Origin: JAVBTT01 sp031550325
Lineage (GTDB): Bacteria > Bacillota > Clostridia > Oscillospirales > UBA929
Direction of reading: 5' to 3'
NCBI GenBank assembly: GCA_031550325.1
Contig: JAVBOR010000028.1
Coordinates: 27,139 to 91,138 of the forward strand
DNA length: 64,000 nucleotides
In this document: positions 41,368 to 49,645 of the stretch, piece after piece
How positions within the stretch are numbered: the stretch's first letter is position 1
How the letters are laid out: every line of letters starts with the position of its first letter
Translations under genes and position numbers: made by a program
Notes under the pieces: generated by a model
Database searches by the model: none
The model's input: only the letters and a program-made list of their open reading frames with translations
What the model was told of the DNA's origin: nothing

Positions 41368-42998
41368 CCGTGGCTCACCGCCAGCCCGAGACGCGCCACC
41401 GCCTCGTCCCGCAGCTTGTATTTCTGGATCTTTCCCGAGGCAGTCATGGGAAAGCTGTCAGTAAACAGCACATAGGACGGCACCTTGTGCCTCGACATGC
41501 GCGCGCGCACGAAGTCCTTCACGCCCTCCTCGTCGAGAGCGGCGCCCGGCTTGGCAATGACAAACGCGCAGACCTCTTCCCCGAACTTCTGGCTCGGCAC
41601 GGCAACCACCTGCACGTCCTGCGCGTCGGGGCAGGTATAAATCAGCTCTTCAATTTCCCGGGGATAGATGTTCTCGCCTCCGCGGATGATCATGTCGCGA
41701 ATGCGCCCGGTGATCTCCCAGTATCCCTGTTCATCGCAGGTGCCCACGTCGCCCGTGTGTAGCCAGCCGTCGGCGTCGATGGCCTGCGCGGTGGCCTCGG
41801 GCATGTTGTAATACCCCTTCATCAGGTGGTAGCCGCGTGTGCAGATCTCGCCGGGCGTGTTCGGGGGCAGCGTTTTGCCGGTTTCGGGATCGACCACCTT
41901 GCCCTCGGCGTGGGGCAGCAGCCTGCCCACGGTGGAAACGCGCCGCTCAAGCGAGTCTCCCGTGGAGCTCATCGTCATGCCGGGGCTGCACTCCGTCTGG
42001 CCGTAGGTGATGACAATTTCACTCATGTGCATCTGGTCAACCACGCGGCGCATGACCTCCATCGGACAGGTCGAGCCGGCCATAATGCCCGTGCGGAGCG
42101 AGGACAGGTCAAACGAGGAAAACTCCGGGTGATCCAGCATGAAGATAAACATCGTCGGCACGCCGTGCACCGCCGTGCACCGCTCTGCCTCAATCGTGCG
42201 CAGAACGGCAAGCGGGTTGTATACCTCAACCGGCACCATGGTTGTGGCGTGCGTGATACAGGCCATCTGCGCGAGCACAAGGCCGAAGCAGTGAAAAAAT
42301 GGCACGGGGATGCACAGCCTGTCGTCCGGCGTCAGGCGCATGTTCTCTCCGATAAAATAGCCGTTGTTGATGATGTTGTGGTGGGTCAGCATGACGCCCT
42401 TGGGAAAGCCCGTCGTCCCTGAGGTGTACTGCATGTTGATCACCTCATGGCAGTTAAGCTGCTCCCCCAGCGCACGCAGCGTCTCCGGCGCCACCCCGTC
42501 GGCCTTGGCCATCAAGCCATCCCAGCTCAGAATGCCCTCGTCGGCCTTGGGGCCGCCCTTCTTGGGAATATGCACCAGGTGCTTCAAGCCGGGCAGACGG
42601 TCGCGATCGGCGCACAGCTCGCGCAGGATCTCGTGATAGTCCGAGCCCTTGATGCCGTCCGAGAAGATCAGCGTCATGCTGTCGCTCTGGCGCAGCAGGT
42701 ACTCCAGCTCAAAGATCTTATAGTTGGTGTTGACCGTCACGAGAATCGCGCCGATTTTGGCGCAGCCGTGCAGCGTATACACCCACTCCGGGACGTTGGT
42801 CGCCCAGATGGCCACATGGTCGCCCTTTTGAACGCCCAGCCGCAGAAGCCCGCGGGCGGTCCGCTCGGCCATCTCGTTGAGCTCGCGGTAGTTCATCCGC
42901 AGCCCGGTGTCAGGGTACACAAGCGCCTCCACCTCGGGATGTGTCCGGGCAATGTGATCCATCCAACCGCCAAGCGTTTGATTGATAAACTCTGACAT
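41364..42998 (-). CDS. AMP-forming acyl-CoA synthetase
   Basis: A 544-residue ANL-superfamily ligase that activates a carboxylic acid as acyl-AMP and transfers it to CoA. The P-loop-like YTSGTTGFPKGVML, VITYGQTECSPG, GEICTRGYHLMKGYYNMPE and GDVGTCDEQGYWEITGR motifs are complete, and the catalytic Lys is in MTASGKIQKYKL near the C-terminus. Sequence wording is like medium/long-chain or branched-chain acyl-CoA synthetases; the exact acid is unknown. ATG 42998 has GGAGGGG upstream. The gene stands directly behind a T-box leader and is translated together with a FolT-like S component. Confidence 0.88.
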   Translation of the reverse strand: MSEFINQTLGGWMDHIARTHPEVEALVYPDTGLRMNYRELNEMAERTARGLLRLGVQKGDHVAIWATNVPEWVYTLHGCAKIGAILVTVNTNYKIFELEYLLRQSDSMTLIFSDGIKGSDYHEILRELCADRDRLPGLKHLVHIPKKGGPKADEGILSWDGLMAKADGVAPETLRALGEQLNCHEVINMQYTSGTTGFPKGVMLTHHNIINNGYFIGENMRLTPDDRLCIPVPFFHCFGLVLAQMACITHATTMVPVEVYNPLAVLRTIEAERCTAVHGVPTMFIFMLDHPEFSSFDLSSLRTGIMAGSTCPMEVMRRVVDQMHMSEIVITYGQTECSPGMTMSSTGDSLERRVSTVGRLLPHAEGKVVDPETGKTLPPNTPGEICTRGYHLMKGYYNMPEATAQAIDADGWLHTGDVGTCDEQGYWEITGRIRDMIIRGGENIYPREIEELIYTCPDAQDVQVVAVPSQKFGEEVCAFVIAKPGAALDEEGVKDFVRARMSRHKVPSYVLFTDSFPMTASGKIQKYKLRDEAVARLGLAVSHG

Positions 42999-43047
42999 GG
43001 AAACCCCTCCTATGTAGTATTGCCGGGCTTTTGCCCCAAAAGACGAC

Positions 43048-43085
43048 AAAAAACGCCTCTGAGGCAAGTGCCTCAAGGGGCGTTT
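43048..43085 (-). terminator. T-box terminator
   Basis: On the minus strand AACGCC-CCTTGAGGC, a loop and GCCTCAGAGGCGTT followed by TTTTT form the terminator whose 5' arm overlaps the T-box antiterminator sequence just upstream. Confidence 0.85.
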
Positions 43086-43281
43086 ACATCAACGCGGTAC
43101 CACCCTTGTTCCCCCGCCGGTCACCCGACAGGGCTTTACGTCTGCGCGGCAGACCAAGAAAGCTCAGGAGCGAGTAGAGGGCTGGTCCCCCGTAAACGTC
43201 TGCTTCCGGCCAACCGCCTCGCACCAACCGGCGGCTCTCTGTACGGCTCTCGCGCAGACGGCTCTCCGTCATCACTTGAAT
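43048..43281 (-). promoter_or_regulatory. T-box leader upstream of the acyl-CoA ligase operon
   Basis: The leader carries the diagnostic T-box sequence AGGGTGGTACCGCG (complement of 43093-43106) right before a terminator. Stem I features are also present: AGAGAG (43240-43235) and the distal loop GGTTGGTG (43229-43222), enclosed by the arm CGTCTGC (43260-43254) pairing with GCAGACG (43203-43197). Uncharged tRNA would stabilise the antiterminator and switch on the genes. The bulge UGGU predicts a tRNA with discriminator base A. The specifier should lie in or near TTTACGGGGGACC (43196-43184); I could not fix the codon with confidence. Confidence 0.88.
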
Positions 43282-43287
43282 ATGCAG

Positions 43288-43316
43288 AGTATACCAGAGC
43301 GTCGCTGCGCTGTCAA
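43288..43316 (-). promoter_or_regulatory. promoter of the T-box transcript
   Basis: Minus strand TTGACA (43316-43311), 17-bp spacer and TATACT (43293-43288), nearly consensus. It overlaps the last codon of tatD. Confidence 0.8.
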
Positions 43317-44086
43317 GAGCTTTGCCACGCGCCGGGAATGCCAAAAAAACGCACCCCGTTTTCAAAGGTCAGCCGTTCGATCTCCTCGGTCGTCACGCCG
43401 CGCAGCTCGGCGAGCCGGGCCGCGATCAGCGGCAGCGTCGTCGAGTCGTTGCGTCTGCCGCGAAACGGAACGGGCGTCATATAGGGGCTGTCGGTCTCCA
43501 GCATAATCCGGTCGCCGGGCAGCCACGCGGCCACCTCGCAGGCGCGGCGCGCGTTTTTAAAGGTCACGGCGCCCGTAAAGCTCAGGCTCCAGCCCAGGCC
43601 CACCAAAATCTTTGCCTGCTCCAGACTGCCCGAATAGCTGTGATAGACGCCGCGGACGGCAGGGAACTCGCGCACAATGGCCAAACAGTCCTCGTGGGCC
43701 TCGCGGTCGTGCACGATAACCGGCAGCGCCAGCGCGCGCGCCAGCTCCATCTGCGCGCGAAAGACGTCCCGCTGCGTGTCGCGCGGAGAATAGTCGTAGT
43801 GGTAGTCCAGCCCGATCTCGCCGATCGCCATCACCTTGGGGTGACACCTGCCCAGCTCGTCAAGATCGCCCGCGCCCAGCGAGGATGCCTCATGCGGGTG
43901 GATGCCGGCGGCGGCAAACACATGCGCGTGGGCCTCGGCCATTTCAATCGCCTTGCGCGTCGAGGCCATGTCGCAGCCCGGATTGAGCACAAGCCCGATC
44001 CCGGCGGCCGGAAGGCCCTTCAGCACGGCGTCGCGGTCGCCGTCAAACGCCTCGCCGTCATAATGGGCGTGCGTGTCAAAGTACAC
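43313..44086 (-). CDS. tatD: TatD-family metal-dependent DNase/hydrolase
   Basis: A 257-residue TIM-barrel hydrolase. DTHAHYD gives the first metal-binding HxH, GIHPHEA, the bridging Glu in IGEIGLDYHYD, VIVHDREAH and LLETDSPYMTPVPFRG-type motifs (here MLETDSPYM) complete the site. TatD enzymes act as 3'-5' exonucleases on DNA and RNA and as D-aminoacyl-type or quality-control hydrolases. It starts at GTG 44086 with GGAGGAA upstream, one codon step after the ricT stop. Confidence 0.95.
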   Translation of the reverse strand: MYFDTHAHYDGEAFDGDRDAVLKGLPAAGIGLVLNPGCDMASTRKAIEMAEAHAHVFAAAGIHPHEASSLGAGDLDELGRCHPKVMAIGEIGLDYHYDYSPRDTQRDVFRAQMELARALALPVIVHDREAHEDCLAIVREFPAVRGVYHSYSGSLEQAKILVGLGWSLSFTGAVTFKNARRACEVAAWLPGDRIMLETDSPYMTPVPFRGRRNDSTTLPLIAARLAELRGVTTEEIERLTFENGVRFFGIPGAWQSS

Positions 44087-44944
44087 TCAGTGTTCCTCCT
44101 CGGCGGGCTGATCGTCCTTGCCCTTTTTGCGCACCGCCCTGACCAGCGTGACCTCGTCCTTGTGAAACACCTTGGGCGGCGCGTCGGGCGCGCTGTCCAT
44201 GCGGATTTTCAGGTTTCCGCGCAGCAGCGAAACGTCAACCACCGTTCCGTCCCCCTGCGGCGTCTTCACGGTGCTCTCCACGCGCGGCGTCGTGCGCAGC
44301 AGGTGCTCGTAAGCCTCCTGCTCATATTTCAGGCAGCACATCAACCTCCCGCAGGTTCCGGAGATCTTGGTCGGGTTCAGGCTCAGGCTCTGCTCCTTGG
44401 CCATTTTGATCGACACGGGACGGAACTCATCCAAAAAGGTCGCGCAGCAGAGCGGATTTCCGCATACGCCCAGTCCGCCGAGCATCTTGGCCTCGTCGCG
44501 CACGCCGATCTGGCGCAACTCAATGCGCGTGCGGAACACGGACGCCAAATCCTTGACCAGCTCGCGGAAGTCCACCCGTCCGTCGGCGGTGAAGTAAAAA
44601 ATGATCTTGCTGCCGTCAAACGCGTATTCCACGTCGACGAGCTTCATGTCCAGCTTGTGCTCGGAGATCTTCTTGCGGCAGACCTCCACGGCCCGGCGCT
44701 CCTTGTCGGTGTTCTGCTTGAGCGTGGCAAAATCCTGCTCGGTCGCGACGCGGATTACCTTGCGCAGCGGGGGAACCACTTTTTCGTCCTCGATCTCCCG
44801 CGGCGCCATGACGCACTCGCCAAACTCCACGCCGCGCTGTGTCTCGACGATCACGGGCATATCCTTTTCCAGTTCAAATCCCGCGGGGTCAAAATAATAC
44901 ATCTTGCCCACTTTTTTAAAGCGGACGCCTACGACTGTTGTCAT
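44087..44944 (-). CDS. ricT: PSP1-domain protein RicT/YaaT
   Basis: A 285-residue PSP1-domain protein, part of the Y-complex (RicA-RicF-RicT) that binds Fe-S clusters and steers RNase Y in Bacillus. GVRFKKVGKMYYFDP is the opening. The cysteine cluster GVCGNPLCCATFL and GTCGRLMCCLKYE supplies the cluster ligands. The C-terminal RVESTVKTPQGDGTVVDV segment is typical. The gene lies between holB and tatD, close to the B. subtilis order holB-yaaT. Confidence 0.95.
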   Translation of the reverse strand: MTTVVGVRFKKVGKMYYFDPAGFELEKDMPVIVETQRGVEFGECVMAPREIEDEKVVPPLRKVIRVATEQDFATLKQNTDKERRAVEVCRKKISEHKLDMKLVDVEYAFDGSKIIFYFTADGRVDFRELVKDLASVFRTRIELRQIGVRDEAKMLGGLGVCGNPLCCATFLDEFRPVSIKMAKEQSLSLNPTKISGTCGRLMCCLKYEQEAYEHLLRTTPRVESTVKTPQGDGTVVDVSLLRGNLKIRMDSAPDAPPKVFHKDEVTLVRAVRKKGKDDQPAEEEH

Positions 44945-45000
44945 GCGCTGCCTTCCTTCTGCCAGTACCCCGGCACTTCAATATCAAAAAACCGCCAGCC

Positions 45001-45750
45001 TCACTCCAGCGCCCGCGCCAGCCGGGCGGCCAGCGCGCCGCAGCAAACGCCGATGCCCGCATTGTACTCCAGCGAATCCATCGCCGACACGGCGGCGTCG
45101 AGCATGGAAATGCTGACCGGCTCTCCGGCGAGCAGCCCGTCGCGCAGACAGACGGTAAACGCCTCCAGGGTGCCGCGCAGCGCGTCCCGCGTGAGCTTGT
45201 CCCAGCCGTACAGCACGCGCGTAAAGCCAAGCTCGTCCCGCGCAACAAGCGCGCCAAAGAGTGCGCGCGCCCGCCCGATCGCCTCGGGATCGGGCGGCTC
45301 GGGCGCTGCCGGCGCAGGCAGCCGCTCCAGCGCGCACCTAGAGCGCAGTGTGGGAAGCAGCGCCTGCGCATTGTCGGTCAGCAGCAGAAAAGCCGCGTAC
45401 TCGGGCGGCTCTTCCAACAGCTTGAGCAGCGCGTTCTGGGCAGCGACCGTCAGCTTGTGCGCGCGCTCAATGCAGTACACCTTTTTTTTGCCCTCAAACG
45501 GGCGGACAAAGACATCGGCGCGCAGCTCGCGCACACGGTCGACCGAAATGTCCTTTTCTCTCGGCAAAGACAGCCAAATGACGTCCGGGTGAACGCCCTC
45601 GAGTGTTTTGCGGCAGCCGGAACAAATCAGGCAGGGCGGGTTCTCGCTGCCGCACTGGCATGCCGCCGCGGCGTGCAGCGCGGCCTGAACAAGCGCCTGC
45701 TCGCTGTCCCCGGCCAGAATTACAGGGTTAGAACTTATTAAAATGCTCAA
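45001..45750 (-). CDS. holB: DNA polymerase III delta' subunit (short form)
   Basis: A 249-residue clamp-loader delta' homologue. The four-cysteine zinc knuckle is CQCGSENPPCLICSGC (about residues 31-46), followed by HPDVIWL, AHKLTVAAQNALLKLLEEPP and the sensor-like LPTLRSRC motif. It is shorter than usual (about 320-330): the N-terminal 30 residues before the degenerate P-loop (here AGDSEQA) are absent and the C-terminal domain is reduced. An in-frame stop lies two codons before TTG 45750, so the protein cannot start earlier; no good ribosome binding site is visible and coupling with darA, which it overlaps by 23 nt, is likely. Confidence 0.8.
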   Translation of the reverse strand: MSILISSNPVILAGDSEQALVQAALHAAAACQCGSENPPCLICSGCRKTLEGVHPDVIWLSLPREKDISVDRVRELRADVFVRPFEGKKKVYCIERAHKLTVAAQNALLKLLEEPPEYAAFLLLTDNAQALLPTLRSRCALERLPAPAAPEPPDPEAIGRARALFGALVARDELGFTRVLYGWDKLTRDALRGTLEAFTVCLRDGLLAGEPVSISMLDAAVSAMDSLEYNAGIGVCCGALAARLARALE

Positions 45751-46051
45751 CGTTCAGGACAAAGACCGTGGCGCCGCCGACGGTGACCTCCACAGGCATG
45801 GCAGCGTAAAACCCCAATCCCATTTCACTCGACGTGGGGATGACCTGCCGGCGGGAATTAGAGTATTTTCCGATGACATCCAGCGCGCCCTGCAGCTTAT
45901 CCTCCTCGACGCCAATGAGAATGGTGACGTTGCCCACCTGCAAAAAACCGCCGGTCGTGGCAAGCTTGGTCACCGGGTAGCCTTCCTGGGTCAGGCGCTG
46001 AATAACTGTGTGCGCGTCGTCATGGTTAATGATCGCAAAAATGAGCTTCAT
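45728..46051 (-). CDS. darA: cyclic-di-AMP receptor DarA/PstA (PII-like)
   Basis: A 107-residue PII-like protein that binds c-di-AMP. MKLIFAIINHDDAHTVIQRL, the KLATTGGFLQVGNVTILIGV motif of the nucleotide site, SNSRRQ and PVEVTVGGATVFVLNVEHF are all characteristic. ATG 46051 has GGGAGGG 7 nt upstream. It sits between a YaaO-type decarboxylase and holB, as in B. subtilis, but tmk (thymidylate kinase), which normally lies there, is missing. Confidence 0.95.
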   Translation of the reverse strand: MKLIFAIINHDDAHTVIQRLTQEGYPVTKLATTGGFLQVGNVTILIGVEEDKLQGALDVIGKYSNSRRQVIPTSSEMGLGFYAAMPVEVTVGGATVFVLNVEHFNKF

Positions 46052-46148
46052 AACCAAACCCTCCCAAATTTTATTTGCCGGACAGCAAGTTCAGCCGGAA
46101 TGGACAAGGGCGTCTCCCCGACGTCCGCCAGCCCCAGTTTTGGGCGGC

Positions 46149-47450
46149 CTAACGCACAACGTCGATGAGTTCATCCTCATTATACCATAAGCTTTTCAAG
46201 ATATCGACATGAACTTTGTCAAATTTTTCCCCCATGGCCACGAGCGGCGCGCCCGGCGGATACGGCGCCACGGCGCGCGCGGCAATCCTTCCGGCCGCCC
46301 GGCCCAATGAAACCGTCTCCCGCTCGGCGAAAAAAGCCTCGCGCGGGGTCATCACACTCTCGGGAAGCGGCCCGGGCGGGGCATCGCTCGCCACTACGCC
46401 GGAAAGTCCCTCCAGCGCGCGCTCCAGGCGGGCAAGCGCCTCCTCCCCGTCGGAGGGCGTGAGGATCAGCACCACATTGCGCGCGTCCGCCATCTCGCAA
46501 ACGACGCCCAGCTCGCGCTCCCAGCGAAGCGCCGAGGCGTACCCGTCGCCGGTGTACACACAAAGCCTTGTGGGGTCTATGCCGCCGCTGCCCACATGCC
46601 CGCCCGCCAAAACACAGCTCAGCTTGGCGCGCAGGCCTTCGGCAAACGCCGCCGTCCTTTGCCAGCTCAGCGCGTCCGCCCGCGCCCCCCCGCTCAGCGC
46701 GCCGTCCAGCGACGCCAGAATGGGGTAGGACGGCGACGACGTGCCGAACACCGACGTATAGTCCCGCAGCCGCGCAGCGTCCACACCCGGCCCTGCCAGC
46801 AGAAAAGCTGCCTGTCCCAGCGCTGCCAGCGTCTTGTGCGCCGAGTACACCGCGATGTCGGCCAGAAACGGCTGTGGCTCCAGCATCGGCAGATGCGCGC
46901 CGTGGGCGGCGTCGACAAGCAGCCTCATCCCACGCCGGTGGCACAGCGCGGCAAGCGCCGCGAGGTCAGAGCGCACGCCGTAATATGTCGGCGACGTCAC
47001 CAGCAGGCAGGCTGACTCGGGCAGAGGCTCTTTGGCCTCCAGCCCGTCTCCGATCCCGAACGGCTCAATCACGGCGCGCCGGAGATAGACGGGGCGCAGG
47101 TCGAGCATCGCCATTGCGTGGAACACGCTCTTGTGGCAGGTTCGGTCAATCAGCACCGTGTCGCCCGGCGACGTGGACGCCGCCAGCATGGCAAACACGC
47201 CCTGCGTCGCACCGCCCGTTAAAAACAGGCAGCTTTGCGCGCCGTACAGCGCGGCGGCGCGCGCCTCGGCCTCCCGTATGGCGCCGTTCTCCTCGGTGTA
47301 GAGATTGCCCGTTGCGTCAAGCTCGGTAAAGTCAATCGGCGCGACGGCGTCAAACGGCGGGGGAAGCACGCCCTTGTGTCCGGGCATGTGAAACCGCGCC
47401 GTGCGCCGCGCCGCACAAGCGTTGAGCGCGTCCAGCAGGGTCCCGCTCAT
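46149..47450 (-). CDS. Orn/Lys/Arg decarboxylase-like PLP enzyme (YaaO type)
   Basis: A 433-residue fold-type I PLP enzyme with the Orn/Lys/Arg-decarboxylase major domain. RFHMPGHKG at the N-terminus, GGATQGVFAML, TSPTYYGVRSDL, VDAAHGAHLP and the internal-aldimine lysine in YSAHKTLAALGQ are intact; the C-terminal AVAPYPPGAPLVAMGE motif is also typical. It lacks the N-terminal response-regulator-like wing of enterobacterial enzymes. The likely reaction is arginine or lysine decarboxylation for polyamine synthesis. Its ATG overlaps the stop of the racemase-like gene (ATGA). Confidence 0.87.
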   Translation of the reverse strand: MSGTLLDALNACAARRTARFHMPGHKGVLPPPFDAVAPIDFTELDATGNLYTEENGAIREAEARAAALYGAQSCLFLTGGATQGVFAMLAASTSPGDTVLIDRTCHKSVFHAMAMLDLRPVYLRRAVIEPFGIGDGLEAKEPLPESACLLVTSPTYYGVRSDLAALAALCHRRGMRLLVDAAHGAHLPMLEPQPFLADIAVYSAHKTLAALGQAAFLLAGPGVDAARLRDYTSVFGTSSPSYPILASLDGALSGGARADALSWQRTAAFAEGLRAKLSCVLAGGHVGSGGIDPTRLCVYTGDGYASALRWERELGVVCEMADARNVVLILTPSDGEEALARLERALEGLSGVVASDAPPGPLPESVMTPREAFFAERETVSLGRAAGRIAARAVAPYPPGAPLVAMGEKFDKVHVDILKSLWYNEDELIDVVR

Positions 47451-48505
47451 ACCACGGTCTTGGTCAGCCCGCGCGCGTACATCGGGTCGACGTCGATCAA
47501 AACCGGCGCGCCCACGCCGGCCTCGGAATGGGTCAGGTCGACGAGCAGCCAGTCCGCGCCGAGTCTCCCCAGGCGCTTGAGCTTCTCCCCGTTTTGGAGC
47601 CTGATGGAGGGCGCGGAAGCCGACCCGAATATAAACCGGCGCAGACCCTCCCGACCGGAGAGCGACGCCTCGATGCCAAACCCGTCGCCCAGACCGAGGG
47701 GGACTACACCCGCCCTGATGGCGCTTTTGGCCTTGCGCCCGCCGTCAACGGCCTGCCCGACGGGGATCCAGCGCTCTTCGGCGATCCTCGTCTCCACCAC
47801 GCCCACGCGCACGAGGCCGGTCCGGCCGGGAAGCCGCCCCGATAGCGCCGCGTCGACGCGCACGACGTTGTAAAGCGGCAGATCAGCCGCCCTGAACAGC
47901 GCCGAGGAATGAACAGCGTGAACCACGCCCGTTTCGACGCCCTCTTTGCGCAGCCGGTCGAGTACGCGGTCGAACTCACTGAGCTGCGCGCGCATGGCCT
48001 TGGACGAGGAACCCTCGCGAAGCTCGGTGTATACGCCCGAGACGGCCACATGCTGCATATAGCGCACCACAGAAAGCATTTTTTCCATTTCCTGCGGAAA
48101 AAATCCACAGCAGCCCGCGCCGGTGTCGACCTTTAGATGCGCCTCGGCCACCGTGCTCCGGCGCTCGGCGATGCCGGCCAACGCCATGGCGGCGGCCTGC
48201 GAGCCCAGCGTGGCGATGCAGCCAGCGTCAAGCAGCGTTTCGATTTCCTCGGCAATGGCAGTCGAGCGCATCAGCAAGAGCTCTTCGTCGGTAAAGCCCC
48301 CGGCGCGCAGCGCGGCGGCGTCGGCGGGCGTGGAAACGCAAAAGCTCCGCACCCCCTCGTCGCGCATCAGGTGCGCCGTCTGCGTCAGGCCGAGCCCATA
48401 CGCGTCGCTGGTCAGCATACCCCACAGCACGGTTCCCCGCGCGCGCTCTTTGATGACCGCCATGTTCTGGCGGATGCGAGCGCGCTCAATTTTCAGCGTC
48501 TTCAT
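47447..48505 (-). CDS. alanine-racemase homologue without catalytic residues
   Basis: A 352-residue protein with the alanine racemase barrel and C-terminal beta domain. The region that normally reads VVKANAYGHG is MLTSDAYGLG, so the PLP lysine is Thr32. The catalytic tyrosine of PxGYxDG is Leu272 in PLGLGDGFG, and the substrate-anchoring arginine of DTGMGR is Cys132 in DTGAGCCG. The carbamylated-type lysine (Lys125 in HLKVDTG) is kept. The frame is open throughout, with normal codon use, so it is a maintained pseudo-enzyme rather than a dead gene. It is translated together with the PLP decarboxylase downstream. Role unknown. Confidence 0.8.
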   Translation of the reverse strand: MKTLKIERARIRQNMAVIKERARGTVLWGMLTSDAYGLGLTQTAHLMRDEGVRSFCVSTPADAAALRAGGFTDEELLLMRSTAIAEEIETLLDAGCIATLGSQAAAMALAGIAERRSTVAEAHLKVDTGAGCCGFFPQEMEKMLSVVRYMQHVAVSGVYTELREGSSSKAMRAQLSEFDRVLDRLRKEGVETGVVHAVHSSALFRAADLPLYNVVRVDAALSGRLPGRTGLVRVGVVETRIAEERWIPVGQAVDGGRKAKSAIRAGVVPLGLGDGFGIEASLSGREGLRRFIFGSASAPSIRLQNGEKLKRLGRLGADWLLVDLTHSEAGVGAPVLIDVDPMYARGLTKTVV

Positions 48506-48508
48506 GGC

Positions 48509-48925
48509 TCAGGCCCCCATAATCTTGACCAGCACGCGCTTGTCCCGGTTGCCGTCAAACTCTCCGTAAAAAATCTGTTCCCAGGTGCCGAAGTCGAGTT
48601 TTCCGCCTGTGATGGCCACAACGACCTCCCGGCCCATCACCGACCGCTTGAGATGGGCGTCGGCGTTGTCCTCATAGCCGTTGTGCCTGTACTGCGCGTG
48701 CGGCTTTTCTGGCGCGAGCTTTTCCAACCACACCTCTAAATCCTGATGCAGGCCGCTTTCGTTGTCGTTGATGAACACGGAGGAGGTGATGTTCATGGCG
48801 TTGACGAGCGCAAAGCCGTCTTGTACGCCCGAAGCCGCCACACACTCCTCGACAAACGGGGTGATGTTGATAAATCCCCGCCGCTTGGGGATATGCATGA
48901 CAAGCTCTTTACGGTAACTGATCAT
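48509..48925 (-). CDS. YjbQ/UPF0047-family protein
   Basis: A 138-residue member of the YjbQ family, for which weak thiamine-phosphate-synthase activity has been described and whose true role is unsettled. MHIPKRRGFINITPFVEE, ALVNAMNITSSVFINDNESG, the HNGYEDNADAHLKRSVMG motif with conserved His and Asp, and TWEQIFYGEFDGNR are typical. ATG 48925 has GGGAGGG upstream. Three nucleotides separate it from the racemase-like gene, so it heads that transcript. Confidence 0.9.
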   Translation of the reverse strand: MISYRKELVMHIPKRRGFINITPFVEECVAASGVQDGFALVNAMNITSSVFINDNESGLHQDLEVWLEKLAPEKPHAQYRHNGYEDNADAHLKRSVMGREVVVAITGGKLDFGTWEQIFYGEFDGNRDKRVLVKIMGA

Positions 48926-49050
48926 CTTCGCAGCCCTCCCGCGGCGTTTCCGCCGACCTTTATGTACTCCCATTGAATCCTATCCTGAGACTATCATATT
49001 TTGATAAAAAATTCCACGTTTTCTTTCTAAGGGCCCTTCCCATAAACGCC

Positions 49051-49111
49051 AACCGCCTCAGCGGTTTGGTCCACGCTCCCGTTTGTCAAAGAACCAAAGG
49101 TTCTTTAGACA
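49051..49111. repeat. two intergenic palindromes
   Basis: AACCGC-CTCA-GCGGTT (49051-49066) and TGTCAAAGAACC/GGTTCTTTAGACA (49084-49111, one inserted A) in the same order and spacing class as at 32039-32098. Confidence 0.7.
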
Positions 49112-49115
49112 GCCT

Positions 49116-49155
49116 AAAATGCGTTCCCGGAGCAAATCCGAGAACGCATTTTTTG
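49116..49155. terminator. intrinsic terminator after iscU
   Basis: AAAATGCGTTC (49117-49127) and GAACGCATTTT (49142-49152) form an 11-bp stem with A and T flanks. It ends the iscS-iscU transcript on the minus strand and could also act on the plus strand, where the T run is longer. Confidence 0.75.
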
Positions 49156-49163
49156 TCTCTCGC

Positions 49164-49613
49164 TCAGTGGGTCTGATCGTGCTCGTATTCGCGGTGGCAG
49201 CTTTCGCAGTCGGCAGAGCAGCCCAGGATCGGCGTGGGATCAATTCCCCTGCGCCTGTAGTAGTCGCCGATCGCGCTCTTGATGGCCTCTTCGGCCAGCA
49301 CAGAACAGTGGATCTTTTGCGGGGGCAGCCCTTCCAGCGCCTCAACCACTGCCTTATTGGTCAGGCCCAGAGCCTGCTCAATGCTCTTTCCCTTGACAAG
49401 CTCGGTCGCCATGGAAGACGTCGCCACAGCCGCGCCGCAGCCAAATGTCTTGAACTTCACGTCTTCGATGATGCTGTCGTCGTTGATCAGCATGGTGATC
49501 TTCATAATATCGCCGCACTTCGGGTTTCCCACGGTGCCCTCGGCGTTGCAGTTCTCCACTTCGCCGACATTGCGCGGGTTGTTAAAATGCTCCATAACCT
49601 TTTCTGTATACAT
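49164..49613 (-). CDS. iscU: Fe-S cluster scaffold IscU/NifU
   Basis: A 149-residue scaffold for Fe-S assembly. MYTEKVMEHFNNPRNVGEVE, GNPKCGDIM (first Cys and Asp), KFKTFGCGAAVATSSMATEL (second Cys) and PPQKIHCSVLAEEAI (third Cys) are the standard motifs. A short C-terminal tail carries three more cysteines (LGCSADCESC), as in some clostridial proteins. It lies 32 nt downstream of the cysteine desulfurase gene. Confidence 0.95.
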   Translation of the reverse strand: MYTEKVMEHFNNPRNVGEVENCNAEGTVGNPKCGDIMKITMLINDDSIIEDVKFKTFGCGAAVATSSMATELVKGKSIEQALGLTNKAVVEALEGLPPQKIHCSVLAEEAIKSAIGDYYRRRGIDPTPILGCSADCESCHREYEHDQTH

Positions 49614-49645
49614 TCTCTGTCTTCCTTTCTACCTTGATGCTTCCT

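Noticed and set aside
40816..43000. Tetrahydrofolate riboswitch for the FolT-like gene
   Set aside because: The gene is inside an operon led by a T-box, and no separate leader or folate-riboswitch-like fold precedes it.
43322..45592. A 756-codon open frame on the plus strand
   Set aside because: It is antisense to tatD, ricT and holB, all with clear motifs, and its translation is low-complexity; it reflects codon bias of the real genes.
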